Positions 23,586 to 35,195 of a stretch of DNA of 64,000 nt are shown here, one piece after another. The position numbers and the translations under genes were made by a program. Within the stretch, counting starts at the first letter, position 1, and every line of letters starts with the position of its first letter. The DNA comes from Mesorhizobium sp. B2-7-2. Its GTDB lineage: Bacteria > Pseudomonadota > Alphaproteobacteria > Rhizobiales > Rhizobiaceae. The notes below the pieces were generated by a model. It ran no database searches and was not told where the DNA came from. It saw only the letters and a list, made by a program, of their open reading frames with translations. The stretch spans positions 62,001 to 126,000 of the forward strand of contig NZ_VFTZ01000013.1 in the NCBI RefSeq assembly GCF_006440775.1. The letters are read 5' to 3'.

Positions 23586-23843
23586 CTTCGTCATTCCAGG
23601 GCGGAGCAAGGAGCGAAGCGACGCGCGCAGACCCTGGAATCCATGCCGTTACCTTGGCCACGGAGTGCAGCGGAGCTGAATTCTGGATCGTAGCGGCGCG
23701 TTGAAGTCACGGCATGGATCCTCGGGTCTGCGCGCGTCGCTACGCTCCTTGCTCCGCCCGTGGATGACGACAGATGGGCGTTTTCGGCAATCTCCAATGT
23801 ATGCCGCGCAGCAACAGCCGATCTACCTGCTTCGGCGAACTAG
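23586..23843. repeat. family B inverted repeat, partial (B3)
   Basis: The core arms TCATTCCAGGGCGGAGCAAG and CTTGCTCCGCCCGTGGATGA are intact. The outer left end is missing. The right end is degenerate but finishes with GGCGAACTAG at 23834-23843, in which CTA is the stop codon (TAG) of the minus-strand DUF1330 gene. Confidence 0.8.
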
Positions 23844-24127
23844 ACGCCCTCGACCAGTACGATCTCGCCGTCGGCCACTTTCTGGCGGATGGCGGCGGCG
23901 CGTTGGTATTCCGGCGAATGGTAGCAATCATGCGCGGTCGCCAGCGATTCGAACTCGATGATGACGTTGCGGGCGCGCCCCGGCCCTTCGGCCTTTTCAT
24001 GCTCGCCGCCGCGCGCTAGGAATTTCGCGCCGAAGCGGTCGAAGGCGAGCTTCGCGGCGGCGACATAGTCCTTGTAGCCCTCGGCGTCGCGCACATCGAC
24101 ACGGGCGATCCAATATCCCTTTGGCAT
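23840..24127 (-). CDS. DUF1330 family protein (95 aa)
   Basis: The small alpha/beta ferredoxin-like-fold protein starts M-P-K-G-Y-W-I-A-R-V-D-V and contains Y-K-D-Y, F-L-A-R-G-G and V-I-I-E-F-E-S, then S-P-E-Y-Q-x-A-x-x-I-R, all typical of DUF1330 (dimeric alpha-beta barrel superfamily). The molecular function of the family is not established. GGAGAAAAAG just upstream of ATG 24127 is a good ribosome binding site. It lies 41 bases downstream of pyrF on the same strand and may be co-transcribed with it. Confidence 0.9.
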   Translation of the reverse strand: MPKGYWIARVDVRDAEGYKDYVAAAKLAFDRFGAKFLARGGEHEKAEGPGRARNVIIEFESLATAHDCYHSPEYQRAAAIRQKVADGEIVLVEGV

Positions 24128-24168
24128 TCTTTTTCTCCTGTTTGTTTTTCGCGAAAGAGGGCCGGTCC

Positions 24169-24852
24169 TCAGGCGGATTGCATCTCTGCGAGGATCGCCT
24201 CGGCCGCAGCGCGCCGGTCCGGCGCCGCGACGATCGGCCGGCCGACGACCAGGTGACTGGAGCCGTTACGGATCGCCTGCGCCGGCGTCACCACGCGTTT
24301 CTGGTCGCCATGGGCGCTGCCCGCCGGCCGGATGCCCGGCGTCACGACCGCCAGGTCGGGTCCGACGATGCGGCGCACCGCCTCGGCCTCCTCAGCCGAG
24401 CAGACGATGCCGCCCATGCCGGCATGCAGCGCCTGTTCGGAGCGCCTGAGCACCAGCGTGTGCGGGTCGTATTCATAGCCGGCGTCGATCACGTCCTGCT
24501 CGTCCATCGACGTCAGCACCGTCACGCCAAGCAGGCAGAGCTCGCTGCCCCTGGCCGCCTCGACCGCCGCTCTCATCGTCTTGGGATAGGCATGCAGCGT
24601 CAGCATCGTCACGCCCATCTTGACGATGTTCTCGACGCCTTTGGCGACCGTGTTGTCGATGTCGAGCAGCTTCATGTCGAGAAACACTTTCGTGCCGCCG
24701 CTGGCCAACTCCCGCGCGAAGTCCAGTCCGCCGGCGAAGGCGAGCTGGTAGCCGATCTTGTAGAAGGAAACGGCGCCTTCGAGTTCGCGCACCGCCTTCT
24801 CGGCCTCCTTCAGCGTCGGCAGGTCGAGCCCAACGATCAGCCTGTCCCGCAT
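24169..24852 (-). CDS. pyrF: orotidine 5'-phosphate decarboxylase
   Basis: The 227-residue TIM-barrel enzyme makes UMP from OMP, the last step of pyrimidine synthesis. It has the catalytic motif D-M-K-L-L-D-I-D-N-T-V near residue 60, L-I-V-G-L-D at the N terminus, V-T-P-G-I-R-P and V-V-G-R-P-I near the C terminus. I take ATG 24852, behind GGAGG, rather than the longer open frame. It follows the FMN reductase gene by 23 bases, so the two are in one operon. Confidence 0.96.
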   Translation of the reverse strand: MRDRLIVGLDLPTLKEAEKAVRELEGAVSFYKIGYQLAFAGGLDFARELASGGTKVFLDMKLLDIDNTVAKGVENIVKMGVTMLTLHAYPKTMRAAVEAARGSELCLLGVTVLTSMDEQDVIDAGYEYDPHTLVLRRSEQALHAGMGGIVCSAEEAEAVRRIVGPDLAVVTPGIRPAGSAHGDQKRVVTPAQAIRNGSSHLVVGRPIVAAPDRRAAAEAILAEMQSA

Positions 24853-24875
24853 GGTGTCGGCCTCCGCGAAATTGA

Positions 24876-25472
24876 TCACGCCTCGATCCGGGTGGACAGC
24901 ATGCGCGAGGTTTCGATCAGTGTACGGCATAGGCGCTCCATCGATTGCTGTAGTCTGGCGTCCCTGAATTGTCCGTCCTCGGCGAAGGCTTCGCCGGCCT
25001 CGGAGACCGAGCATTCGGGCGTGATCACCTCCATCTGGCAGCGCACCAGCACCGCGCGCAGATGGTTGATGCAGCGTATGCCGGCGAACTTGCCCCCGGA
25101 GGAGGAGCAGAGCCCGACCGGCTTGCCGGCCAGCGGCCTGAACGTATGGCTGCCCTCGCGCCGTACCCGGCTCACCCAGTCGATCGAGTTCTTGAGCAAT
25201 GGCGGGATCGAGCCGTTATATTCGGGCGTCGCGATGAGCAGCCCGTCATGCGCGGCGATCTGCCGGCCGAGCTTGATGGCGTTTTCGGGAATGCCTTTTT
25301 CCTTTTCCAGGTCCTCGTCCATGATCGGCAGAGGATAGTCGCCGAGCGAGATGCGCGTCACCTCCGCGCCCTGCATGGCGAGTTCCTTCTGCGCCACATC
25401 GGCGGTCCGGCCGCTGAACGCGCCGCTGCGGGCCGAGCCGGCGAAGACGAGGATTCTTGGGATCACGGACAT
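24876..25472 (-). CDS. NADPH-dependent FMN reductase family protein (198 aa)
   Basis: The flavodoxin-like fold is shown by I-L-V-F-A-G-S-A-R-S-G-A-F-S at the N terminus (FMN phosphate loop), P-E-Y-N-G-S-I-P-P-L-L-K-N-S-I-D-W near residue 80, and G-L-C-S-S-S-G-G near 125. These are the standard blocks of the NAD(P)H:FMN/quinone/azo reductase superfamily. ATG 25472 is chosen by alignment to the fold; the frame is open to 25517 through repeat DNA. It is transcribed into pyrF. Confidence 0.9.
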   Translation of the reverse strand: MSVIPRILVFAGSARSGAFSGRTADVAQKELAMQGAEVTRISLGDYPLPIMDEDLEKEKGIPENAIKLGRQIAAHDGLLIATPEYNGSIPPLLKNSIDWVSRVRREGSHTFRPLAGKPVGLCSSSGGKFAGIRCINHLRAVLVRCQMEVITPECSVSEAGEAFAEDGQFRDARLQQSMERLCRTLIETSRMLSTRIEA

Positions 25473-25483
25473 TGCTTCGCAAA

Positions 25484-25565
25484 AGGCAGTAGGCAGTAGG
25501 CAGTGGGGAATAGGCATTAGGCATTAGGCGAGTGGTTTCCTGACTATTCCCTACTGCCTACTGCC
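25484..25565. repeat. family F tandem/inverted repeat (GGCAGTA units)
   Basis: Direct repeats of GGCAGTA and GGCATTA (25485-25529) face inverted TACTGCC units at 25551-25565, with GGGGAATAG/CTATTCCC as the inner pair. The right end abuts the TAA stop (25566-25568) of the pmtA-like gene on the minus strand. It would form a strong hairpin in that transcript. Confidence 0.8.
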
Positions 25566-26168
25566 TTATCCCTCCCTTCGGTAGATCCACAGCTGCGTCG
25601 GCGGGATGTTGCGGAAGATGAAATCGAAATGCTCGACCGTATAGTCGCCGCGCCCGGCCGGGATCGGCGACAGCGGGCCGTAGGTCAGCTGCACGATCGG
25701 CCGTCCGGCGGGAATGCGGTCGAGCAGGCTTTCGATATAGGCGATGCGCTGGGCGACCGGAAAATTGAGCAGCGGCACGCCGGAGACGACCGAATCGAAC
25801 ACCATGTCGCGCTTGTCGCCGAGCGTGGCATTGAGATTGAAGGCGTCGCCCTCGATCACGTTGACACCGGGATAGAGCCCGCGCAGATGGCGCACGAAGT
25901 CCGTCGAATATTCGACCGCATAGAGATTTTCGGGCTTCACGCCCTGGGCGAGGATAGCGCGGGTGATGACCCCGGTGCCGGGCCCGACCTCGAGCACCGG
26001 CAGGCCCGATCTCGGATTGACGATCGACGCCATCTTGCGGGCGGTGATGGAACTGGTGGGAACGATCGAGCCGACCGTTTTCGGTTTGTCGATCCAGCCT
26101 TTGAAGAACTTCAGCTCGTCGTCAAATTTTTCGGCCAGCGCTTTGCGCAACCCGGGACTACGTGCCAT
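25566..26168 (-). CDS. pmtA: phospholipid N-methyltransferase, PmtA family (200 aa)
   Basis: This is a class I SAM methyltransferase: V-G-S-I-V-P-T-S-S near residue 35, V-L-E-V-G-P-G-T-G-V-I-T (SAM loop), Y-A-V-E-Y-S, G-D-A-F-N-L and a hydrophobic post-motif S-G-V-P-L-L-N-F-P. These match the Rhodobacter/Sinorhizobium PmtA family, which methylates phosphatidylethanolamine to phosphatidylcholine at the membrane. ATG 26168 has GGAG 8 bases upstream (GTG 26171 is also in frame). rRNA dimethyltransferases share motifs, but length and N terminus favour PmtA. Confidence 0.85.
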   Translation of the reverse strand: MARSPGLRKALAEKFDDELKFFKGWIDKPKTVGSIVPTSSITARKMASIVNPRSGLPVLEVGPGTGVITRAILAQGVKPENLYAVEYSTDFVRHLRGLYPGVNVIEGDAFNLNATLGDKRDMVFDSVVSGVPLLNFPVAQRIAYIESLLDRIPAGRPIVQLTYGPLSPIPAGRGDYTVEHFDFIFRNIPPTQLWIYRREG

Positions 26169-26314
26169 CACGAGCTCTCCTCAATGCTCAGCCCCCCGAT
26201 CCGCTACTTAGCAGGTGGGTGGAACAAGGCAAGGCGTCAAGCTGGCATAAGGTGTTGATGACGCTTGGGCACCGGATCGCCCCCGATGCCGCGCGAAATG
26301 CGCGTCTGCGGCAA

Positions 26315-27442
26315 TCAGTTTTCGCCGAACGACTCGAAGAAGTCCTTCATGCGCGCGAAAAAGCCGCTCGACTGGGGCGAATTGTCCTTCGAGGAGATCT
26401 GCTCGAACTCTTCCAGCAATTCGCGCTGGCGGCGCGTCAGGTTCTGCGGCGTCTCGACCGCCGTCTGGATGTAGAGGTCGCCGACATTGGGCTGGCGCAG
26501 CACCGGCATGCCCTTGCCCTTCAAGCGGAACTGGCGGCCGTTCTGCGTGCCTTCCGTCACCTTGACCTTGGTCTGGGTGCCATCGAGCGTGGTCACCTCG
26601 AAGGAGCCGCCAAGGGCTGCCGTCGTCATCGAGATCGGCACCTTGCAATAGAGATCGGCGCCGTCGCGCTGGAAGAATTCGTGCGGCTTGACCGCCAGGA
26701 AGATGTAGAGGTCGCCCGACGGTCCGCCGCGCAGGCCGGCCTCGCCCTCATTGGCAAGCCGGATGCGGGTGCCGTCCTCGATGCCGGCCGGGATGTTGAC
26801 CGACAGCGAGCGTTCCTCGGTGACGCGGCCCTGGCCGGCGCATTTCGGGCAAGGGTCCTTGATCGTCTGGCCGCGGCCCTGGCATTGCGGGCAGGTGCGT
26901 TCGATCGAGAAGAAGCCCTGCGTGGCGCGCACCTTGCCGTGGCCGTGGCACATCGAGCATGTCACCGGCTGCGTGCCGGGCTTGGCGCCGCTGCCGGAGC
27001 ATTCCGAGCAGGAGATCGAGGCCGGCACGCGGATTTGCGCCGTCTTACCGGCAAAGGCTTCTTCCAGCGTGATTTCCATGTTGTAGCGCAGGTCGGCGCC
27101 GCGTTCGCGGCCGCCCGACGAACGGCGCTGACGGCCGCCCATCATGTCGCCGAAAATATCCTCGAAGATGTCGGCGAAGCCGCCGGCGCCGAAACCGTGC
27201 GCTGCGCCGTTCATACCGCCCTCGAAGGCGGCGTGGCCGAAACGGTCATAGGCGGCGCGCTTCTGCGGGTCCTTCAGCGTCTCGTAGGCTTCGTTGATCT
27301 CCTTGAACTTGTGCTCGCAGGCATGGTCGCCGGGATTGCGGTCAGGATGGAACTGCATGGCGAGCTTGCGGAAAGCGCTCTTGAGTTCCTTGTCGTCGGC
27401 GCCTTTTTGCACGCCCAGCGTTTCGTAGAAATCAGCTTTCAT
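26315..27442 (-). CDS. dnaJ: chaperone DnaJ (Hsp40)
   Basis: The 375-residue type I J-protein has its J domain at residues 1-70 with H-P-D at 32-34, a Gly/Phe-rich region with G-G-F-A-D-I-F-E-D-I-F, and four zinc-binding repeats (C-S-E-C-S-G-S-G, C-S-M-C-H-G-H-G, C-P-Q-C-Q-G-R-G, C-P-K-C-A-G-Q-G). The C-terminal substrate domain follows. It stimulates the DnaK ATPase. It lies downstream of dnaK on the same strand, with a terminator-like hairpin between them. Confidence 0.97.
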   Translation of the reverse strand: MKADFYETLGVQKGADDKELKSAFRKLAMQFHPDRNPGDHACEHKFKEINEAYETLKDPQKRAAYDRFGHAAFEGGMNGAAHGFGAGGFADIFEDIFGDMMGGRQRRSSGGRERGADLRYNMEITLEEAFAGKTAQIRVPASISCSECSGSGAKPGTQPVTCSMCHGHGKVRATQGFFSIERTCPQCQGRGQTIKDPCPKCAGQGRVTEERSLSVNIPAGIEDGTRIRLANEGEAGLRGGPSGDLYIFLAVKPHEFFQRDGADLYCKVPISMTTAALGGSFEVTTLDGTQTKVKVTEGTQNGRQFRLKGKGMPVLRQPNVGDLYIQTAVETPQNLTRRQRELLEEFEQISSKDNSPQSSGFFARMKDFFESFGEN

Positions 27443-27591
27443 TTTTTCCCGCTGTCCGGATGCTCAATGTCTTCAAGCATTGTTGGCGACGTTTGCCGGC
27501 ACGTTCTTGGATTTAGGAGCGATGTTTCCCGGATGCTAGTACTAAGCCGGGCCGCTTCGGGCTTTTCTGTCACTTTTTCGACTGGGGTTGC

Positions 27592-27620
27592 AAAAAAGCC
27601 CGGCCTTCCGCCGGGCTTTT
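27592..27620 (-). terminator. intrinsic terminator between dnaK and dnaJ
   Basis: On the minus strand the sequence reads AAAAGCCCGGC, a short loop, then GCCGGGCTTTTTT, starting 24 bases after the dnaK stop. This GC stem with a T run is a classical Rho-independent terminator and would reduce dnaJ expression relative to dnaK. The remainder of the gap (27443-27591) shows no gene and probably carries the dnaJ promoter. Confidence 0.85.
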
Positions 27621-27643
27621 CGCATGATCCGCCGTCAGCCGGC

Positions 27644-29560
<1,917 letters not shown>

Positions 29561-29680
29561 TGTTCTAATCTCTCCTCTAAGCAGGCTCTCTGGACCCTTC
29601 AAAAGGCGTTCCGACGAAAGCCCCTGTTCACAAGAAATCCCGTCATGGTCCCCGCTTTTTAGGGCTGGACGGCTGGCGCG

Positions 29681-29710
29681 TATATAAGAACAGGCGACAC
29701 AAGGCGCAAG
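29681..29710 (-). promoter_or_regulatory. candidate dnaK promoter (heat-shock-like)
   Basis: On the minus strand CTTGCG (29705-29710) is followed after 16 bases by CTTATATA (29681-29688). CTTG as -35 with an AT-rich -10 resembles alphaproteobacterial sigma-32 promoters, although the match is imperfect and a housekeeping promoter is possible. It lies about 120 bases upstream of the dnaK start. Confidence 0.4.
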
Positions 29711-29722
29711 CATCCTGCGCAA

Positions 29723-30082
29723 GCTGTCCGTCGTCTCGGCAGCGACCCGGAAGAGACCCGCCGCGCTCTGCGCCCGAGCCGGTCTGAAGTCGATCTATCT
29801 CACTGTTCCGGCTTGGTTTTTTTAAAGCGGCGCCGCTTAGGGCACGCAAATCTGCTGACCGCCAAGGTCAGGACTTGCTGTTTCGGGCGTGACTTTCGGT
29901 CGCGAAAGAGCGGAAAAACAGCATTGCGGCGTGCATTTGGCGCCCGGCGGCAAGCTGTGGGGAGCGCCTGGCGCTCGGGCAAAGCCCTGCCGGGCGCGTG
30001 GCCCGGCAGGGGGTTGCGGACTTCAAGCAATTCCAGGAAAAGCCGCAGCGGTTTTCCGTTTGGAATTGCGTCAAAACAGAAC
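29723..30082. other. intergenic region with an 11-bp hairpin and a family D repeat
   Basis: There is no convincing gene here. At 29985-30011 a perfect stem CCCTGCCGGGC / GCCCGGCAGGG with a 5-base loop lies downstream of the ABC transporter operon on the minus strand. It lacks a T run, so any termination role is uncertain. A family D repeat (AGCAATTCCAGG ... GGAATTGCG) lies at 30026-30078, ending just before the stop codon of the binding-protein gene. The T-run at 29818-29825 is not attached to a usable stem. Confidence 0.6.
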
Positions 30083-31051
30083 CTAAAGCCCGTTGTCCTT
30101 CAGGATTTTGGCGGCGTTGTCCTTGGTGATCTTTTCCGTCGGCAGGGTGATGGTCTTCTCGACCTTCTCCCCTTTCAGGAACTTGATCGCCTGGCGCAGG
30201 CCCTCGGCGCCCGGCGTGACATAGGTGAAGGTCGCCGTCAGCTCGCCCTTGTTCACCATCTGCACGCCTTCGTTGGGCAGGCCGTCGATGCCGATGAACT
30301 TGATGTCCTTCTCGCGCCCGACGTCCTTGGCAGCGAGATAGGCGCCGTAGGCCATCGGATCGTTGTGGCCGTAGACGAGATCGATCTTCTCGTTGGTCTT
30401 CAGCGCGTTGGCCATGATGTTATAGGCCTGGTCCTGCTTCCAGTCGCCCGACTGCTGGTCGAGCAGGTACTTGATGCCCGGCTCCTTGTCGGTGAATTCA
30501 TGGAAGCCGTCATGGCGGTCATGCGCCGGCTGCGTGCCCATGCCGCCCCAGATCTCGACGACGTTGCCGGCCGCCTTGCCCTTGCCGCCCAGGAGCTCGA
30601 CGGCATATTCGCCAGCCGCCCGGCCGATCAGCTTGTTGTCGCCGCCGACGAACTGCGTGTAGTCCTTGGTTTCGACATTGCGGTCGAGCACGAAGACCGG
30701 GATCTTGGCATCGATCGCCTGCTGCACCACGCCGGTCAGGCCGGCCGATTCCTTCGGCGAGACCAGCAGCGCGTCGACCTCCTGGCGGATCAGGTTCTCG
30801 ACGTCGGCGACCTGCTTTTCGGTCTTGTCCTCGCCGTCGGTGATGATCAGCTCGACGTCCGGGTGCTTGGCGGCTTCCGCGATGATGTCCTTGTTGAACT
30901 GGGCGCGCCAGGGTTCGATGGTCGTCACCTGCGAGAAGCCGATCTTCCACTTCTTGTCTTGGGCAAAGGCATGGTTGCCGGAAAAGAGCGCGGTGGTCGT
31001 CACAAGCGCCGCCGCGAAGGTGGCGAGCTTCAGCATATCACGTCGTTTCAT
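30083..31051 (-). CDS. ribose-type sugar ABC transporter, periplasmic binding protein (322 aa)
   Basis: The signal peptide spans residues 1-30 (K-R-R-D-M-L-K-L then hydrophobic core, A-F-A-Q). The mature protein is a class I periplasmic binding protein of the RbsB family: W-K-I-G-F-S-Q, A-L-L-V-S-P-K-E, V-F-V-L-D-R-N-V, G-G-D-N, V-Y-G-H-N-D-P-M-A-Y-G and F-I-G-I-D-G-L-P-N-E-G. It is the last gene of the transporter operon and would deliver a pentose, hexose or polyol. The ligand cannot be named from sequence alone. Confidence 0.92.
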   Translation of the reverse strand: MKRRDMLKLATFAAALVTTTALFSGNHAFAQDKKWKIGFSQVTTIEPWRAQFNKDIIAEAAKHPDVELIITDGEDKTEKQVADVENLIRQEVDALLVSPKESAGLTGVVQQAIDAKIPVFVLDRNVETKDYTQFVGGDNKLIGRAAGEYAVELLGGKGKAAGNVVEIWGGMGTQPAHDRHDGFHEFTDKEPGIKYLLDQQSGDWKQDQAYNIMANALKTNEKIDLVYGHNDPMAYGAYLAAKDVGREKDIKFIGIDGLPNEGVQMVNKGELTATFTYVTPGAEGLRQAIKFLKGEKVEKTITLPTEKITKDNAAKILKDNGL

Positions 31052-31069
31052 GGTCCTGTTTCCTCCGGA

Positions 31070-32361
<1,292 letters not shown>

Positions 32362-32365
<4 letters not shown>

Positions 32366-33957
32366 GCGGCGGGTCTCGCGGTCGGTCTTGGTGTGGTAAG
32401 TCTGGGCGCGGCAAGCCGCATGATCGCCTCCTCGCTGGCGTCAGTGCGGGACAGGATTCCGCGCTGACGGCCCTCGGCCATGACCAGAATGCGGTCGGCC
32501 AGATGCAGAAGCTCGGGCAGTTCGGAGCTGATCACGGCAATCGCCAGCCCGTCGCCGGCCAGCTTGAAGACGAGGTCGTAGATTTCGCGCTTGGCGCCGA
32601 CATCGATGCCGCGCGTCGGCTCGTCGAGCAGAAGCACGCGCGGCCGAGTCGCCAGCCACTTGCCGATCACCACCTTCTGCTGGTTGCCGCCGGACAGCGT
32701 GCCGGCGGCCTGCTCGATGCTTTCGCAGCGTATGCCGAGCGCGCCGACCGCGTCGCGTGCCAGGCCCCGCTCGCCGGAGCGCGAGCGCAGGCCGAAGCGC
32801 GCCAGCGCGCCGACCAGGGGCAGCGCGACATTGTCGGTGATCGAGGCTTGGAGATGCAGGCCTTGCGTCTTGCGGTCCTCGGTCACCAAAGCGATGCCGA
32901 GCCGGCGGGCCTCGCGCGGCGAGCCGATCTCGACCGGCACGCCGTCGAGCCGAATCTCGCCGCCGGTGCGGCCGTCGCTGGAGCCGAAGATCGCCTCCAG
33001 GATCTCGGTGCGGCCGGAACCCAGCAGCCCGCCGATGCCGAGGATCTCGCCGGCGGCAAGGTCGAAGCTGACGCCGTCGATCATCGTGCGCCAGCCATGC
33101 CGGTCGGGCTTCGACAGCGACAGGTCCCTGACCGAGAGCACCGCTTCGCCGCCGGGGCCGCGCTCATGATCGGAGGAGGCGAGAAGGTCGCGCCCGACCA
33201 TGGCGGAGATGATGGCGTCTTCGTCCAGCCTTGCCATGTCCCGCGTCAGCACGTGGCGTCCGTCGCGCAGCACCGTCACCCGGCTGGCCAGATGCATGAC
33301 CTCGTCGATGCGATGCGAGATGTAGACGATCGCAACGCCGCTTGCCGCGAGCTGGCCGATGATGCGGAACAGTCTCTGGCACTCGGCCGGCGACAGCGCC
33401 GAGGTCGGCTCGTCCATGATCAGGATGCGCGCCGACTTCGACAGCGCCTTGGCGATCTCCACCAGCTGCTGCTCGCCGACCCTGAGCGTGCCGACACGCG
33501 CCTCGGGATCGAGCTCGATGCCGAGACGCTGCAGCAGCGCGCTGGCAGTGCGGCTGCTCGCCTTGCGGTCGACGACCAGCCCGGCGATCAGCTTTTCGCG
33601 GCCGAGGAAGATGTTGTCGGCGACGCTGAGCTCGGGGACGAGGTTGAGCTCCTGGTGGATGATGGCGATGCCGGCGTCCTCGGCGTCGCGGACGCCGGTG
33701 AAGCGGACCGCCTGACCGTCGATCGCCACGGCGCCTTCGTAGTCGGTATAGACGCCCGACAGGATCTTCATCAGCGTCGACTTGCCGGCGCCGTTCTCGC
33801 CCATCAGCGCATGCACCTCGCCGGGCCGGAGGTCCAGGCTCACATCCGACAGCGCGGCGATGCCGCCGAAGCGCTTGGAAATGCCCGTCGCGCTCAGGAC
33901 GACGGCGGGACCGTCGGCGGCCGCATTGCCAGTCGTGGTGGAATCAATGCGCTGCAT
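32362..33957 (-). CDS. ribose-type sugar ABC transporter, ATP-binding protein (531 aa)
   Basis: This is a tandem ABC ATPase of the RbsA/MglA type. The first domain has Walker A G-E-N-G-A-G-K-S-T-L-M, signature L-R-V-G-E-Q-Q-L-V-E-I-A and I-L-I-M-D-E-P-T-S-A-L. The second has the degenerate Walker A G-L-L-G-S-G-R-T-E, signature L-S-G-G-N-Q-Q-K-V and L-L-L-D-E-P-T-R-G-I-D-V-G-A. It energises uptake with the downstream permease and binding protein. A LacI-type operator sits 50 bases upstream of its start, and the LacI gene is divergent. Confidence 0.93.
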
Positions 33958-34006
33958 GGCAAAGGACGGCCTCCCTCCGTCGTCTTCGATTGTTTGAACG
34001 CTAATC

Positions 34007-34019
34007 TAAACGTTTCGAA
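34007..34019. promoter_or_regulatory. LacI-type operator 1 (transporter side)
   Basis: The sequence TAAACGTTTCGAA contains the AAACGTTT palindrome typical of LacI/GalR operators and recurs exactly at 34114-34126. This copy is 50 bases upstream of the ATPase start and probably represses the transporter operon. Confidence 0.7.
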
Positions 34020-34113
34020 TGTGTCAAGCGCATATCTGGTTTCTGAGGATTGTTGCATTTCAATTCTTGCGGAAAATGCCGGGTTTGCGTAGGTTTGGCC
34101 AAATAGGGGTGAC

Positions 34114-34126
34114 TAAACGTTTCGAA
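34114..34126. promoter_or_regulatory. LacI-type operator 2 (regulator side)
   Basis: This is an exact second copy of TAAACGTTTCGAA, ending one base before the annotated lacI-family start codon at 34128. The 107 bases between the two copies are close to a whole number of helical turns, which would permit looping by a tetramer or joint control of both directions. Confidence 0.7.
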
Positions 34127-34127
34127 A

Positions 34128-35195
34128 ATGACGGTGTCAGAGCGGAAAAAACAGCGGAAATCCACAGCGCCGACCATGCTGCATGTGGCTGAGGCGGCGC
34201 GTGTGTCCGTGGCCACCGTGTCGGCAGTGCTCAACGGCACCGCCACCGTCAGTCCGGAGCTTACCCAGCGCATCGAGCAGGCGATCCGCGACATCGGCTA
34301 CAAGCGCAACGCCATTGCCCGCAGCCTCAAGATGGGCACCACGCGGACCATCGGCCTGACCGTGCCGCATATCACCAACCCGTTCTTCACCGATGTCGTT
34401 TCGGTCATCCAGCAGGCGTTCGACCGCGCCGGCTATGCCGTCATGCTGTGCTGCACGGACGAGGACCTGAACACGCAGGACGACCAGATCCGGCTGCTGC
34501 TCGACCGCATGGTCGACGGGCTGATCGTGGCGCGTGTCGGCGACGGCGGCATCCTGAAGGGCATCGTCGGGGACGCCAACGTGCCGGTGGTGCTGCTCGA
34601 TCGCCTCTGCGACGGCGTCGACACCGATGCGGTGGTGCTGGACAACCAGCGCGCCGTGTTCGACGCCGTTACCTATCTGATCCATCTCGGCCATCGCCGC
34701 ATCGGCTATATCACCGGCGCATCCGACATATCCCCCATGCATGACCGCATGATCGGCTACCGCGAGGCGCTGCAGGCCGCCGGCCTGCCCGTGGCGGAGG
34801 AGCTCATACGCTCCGGCAATTTCCACGAGATCGACGGCTATAACGCCACCATGCAGCTGCTTTCGCTGCACGACCGGCCGAGCGCGATCTTCTCGGCCAA
34901 CAATCCGATGGTGATCGGCACCATGAAGGCGATCCGCGACATCGGTCTCAGCTGTCCCGAGGACATTTCGGTCGCCTGCTTCGACGATTTTCCCTGGTCG
35001 GACGTGTTCGTGCCGCAGCTGACGACCGTGGCGCAGCCGGTGCAGGCGATCGGCGAGCAGGCGGCGAACCTCCTGCTCGACCGGCTGGCCGGCAACCGCG
35101 AGGCGCCGCCGCGCAAGCTCGTGCTGAAAGGCCGGCTGATGATCCGCAATTCCTGCCGGCCGCTCGGCGCGCTCGCGCAGAGCGTCAGCGCGTAA
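34128..35195 (+). CDS. LacI family transcriptional regulator (355 aa)
   Basis: The helix-turn-helix is at residues about 17-45 (L-H-V-A-E-A-A-R-V-S-V-A-T-V-S, then V-L-N-G), followed by the hinge G-Y-K-R-N-A-I-A-R-S-L-K and a periplasmic-binding-like effector domain (I-G-L-T-V-P-H-I-T-N-P-F-F, V-V-L-L-D-R, H-L-G-H-R-R-I-G-Y-I-T-G). ATG 34128 has no ribosome binding site and directly abuts operator 2, so the transcript is either leaderless or the true start is further in, for example ATG 34176. It is divergent from the ABC operon and presumably represses it. Confidence 0.9.
   Translation: MTVSERKKQRKSTAPTMLHVAEAARVSVATVSAVLNGTATVSPELTQRIEQAIRDIGYKRNAIARSLKMGTTRTIGLTVPHITNPFFTDVVSVIQQAFDRAGYAVMLCCTDEDLNTQDDQIRLLLDRMVDGLIVARVGDGGILKGIVGDANVPVVLLDRLCDGVDTDAVVLDNQRAVFDAVTYLIHLGHRRIGYITGASDISPMHDRMIGYREALQAAGLPVAEELIRSGNFHEIDGYNATMQLLSLHDRPSAIFSANNPMVIGTMKAIRDIGLSCPEDISVACFDDFPWSDVFVPQLTTVAQPVQAIGEQAANLLLDRLAGNREAPPRKLVLKGRLMIRNSCRPLGALAQSVSA

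Noticed and set aside
24121..25338. 405-codon plus-strand open frame
   Set aside because: It is antisense to pyrF and the FMN reductase gene and has no domain pattern; it is a GC-skew shadow.
29818..29840. Possible intrinsic terminator with T run next to AAGCGGCGCCGCTT
   Set aside because: On the plus strand the T run precedes the stem, and on the minus strand A residues follow it, so the geometry is wrong on both strands.
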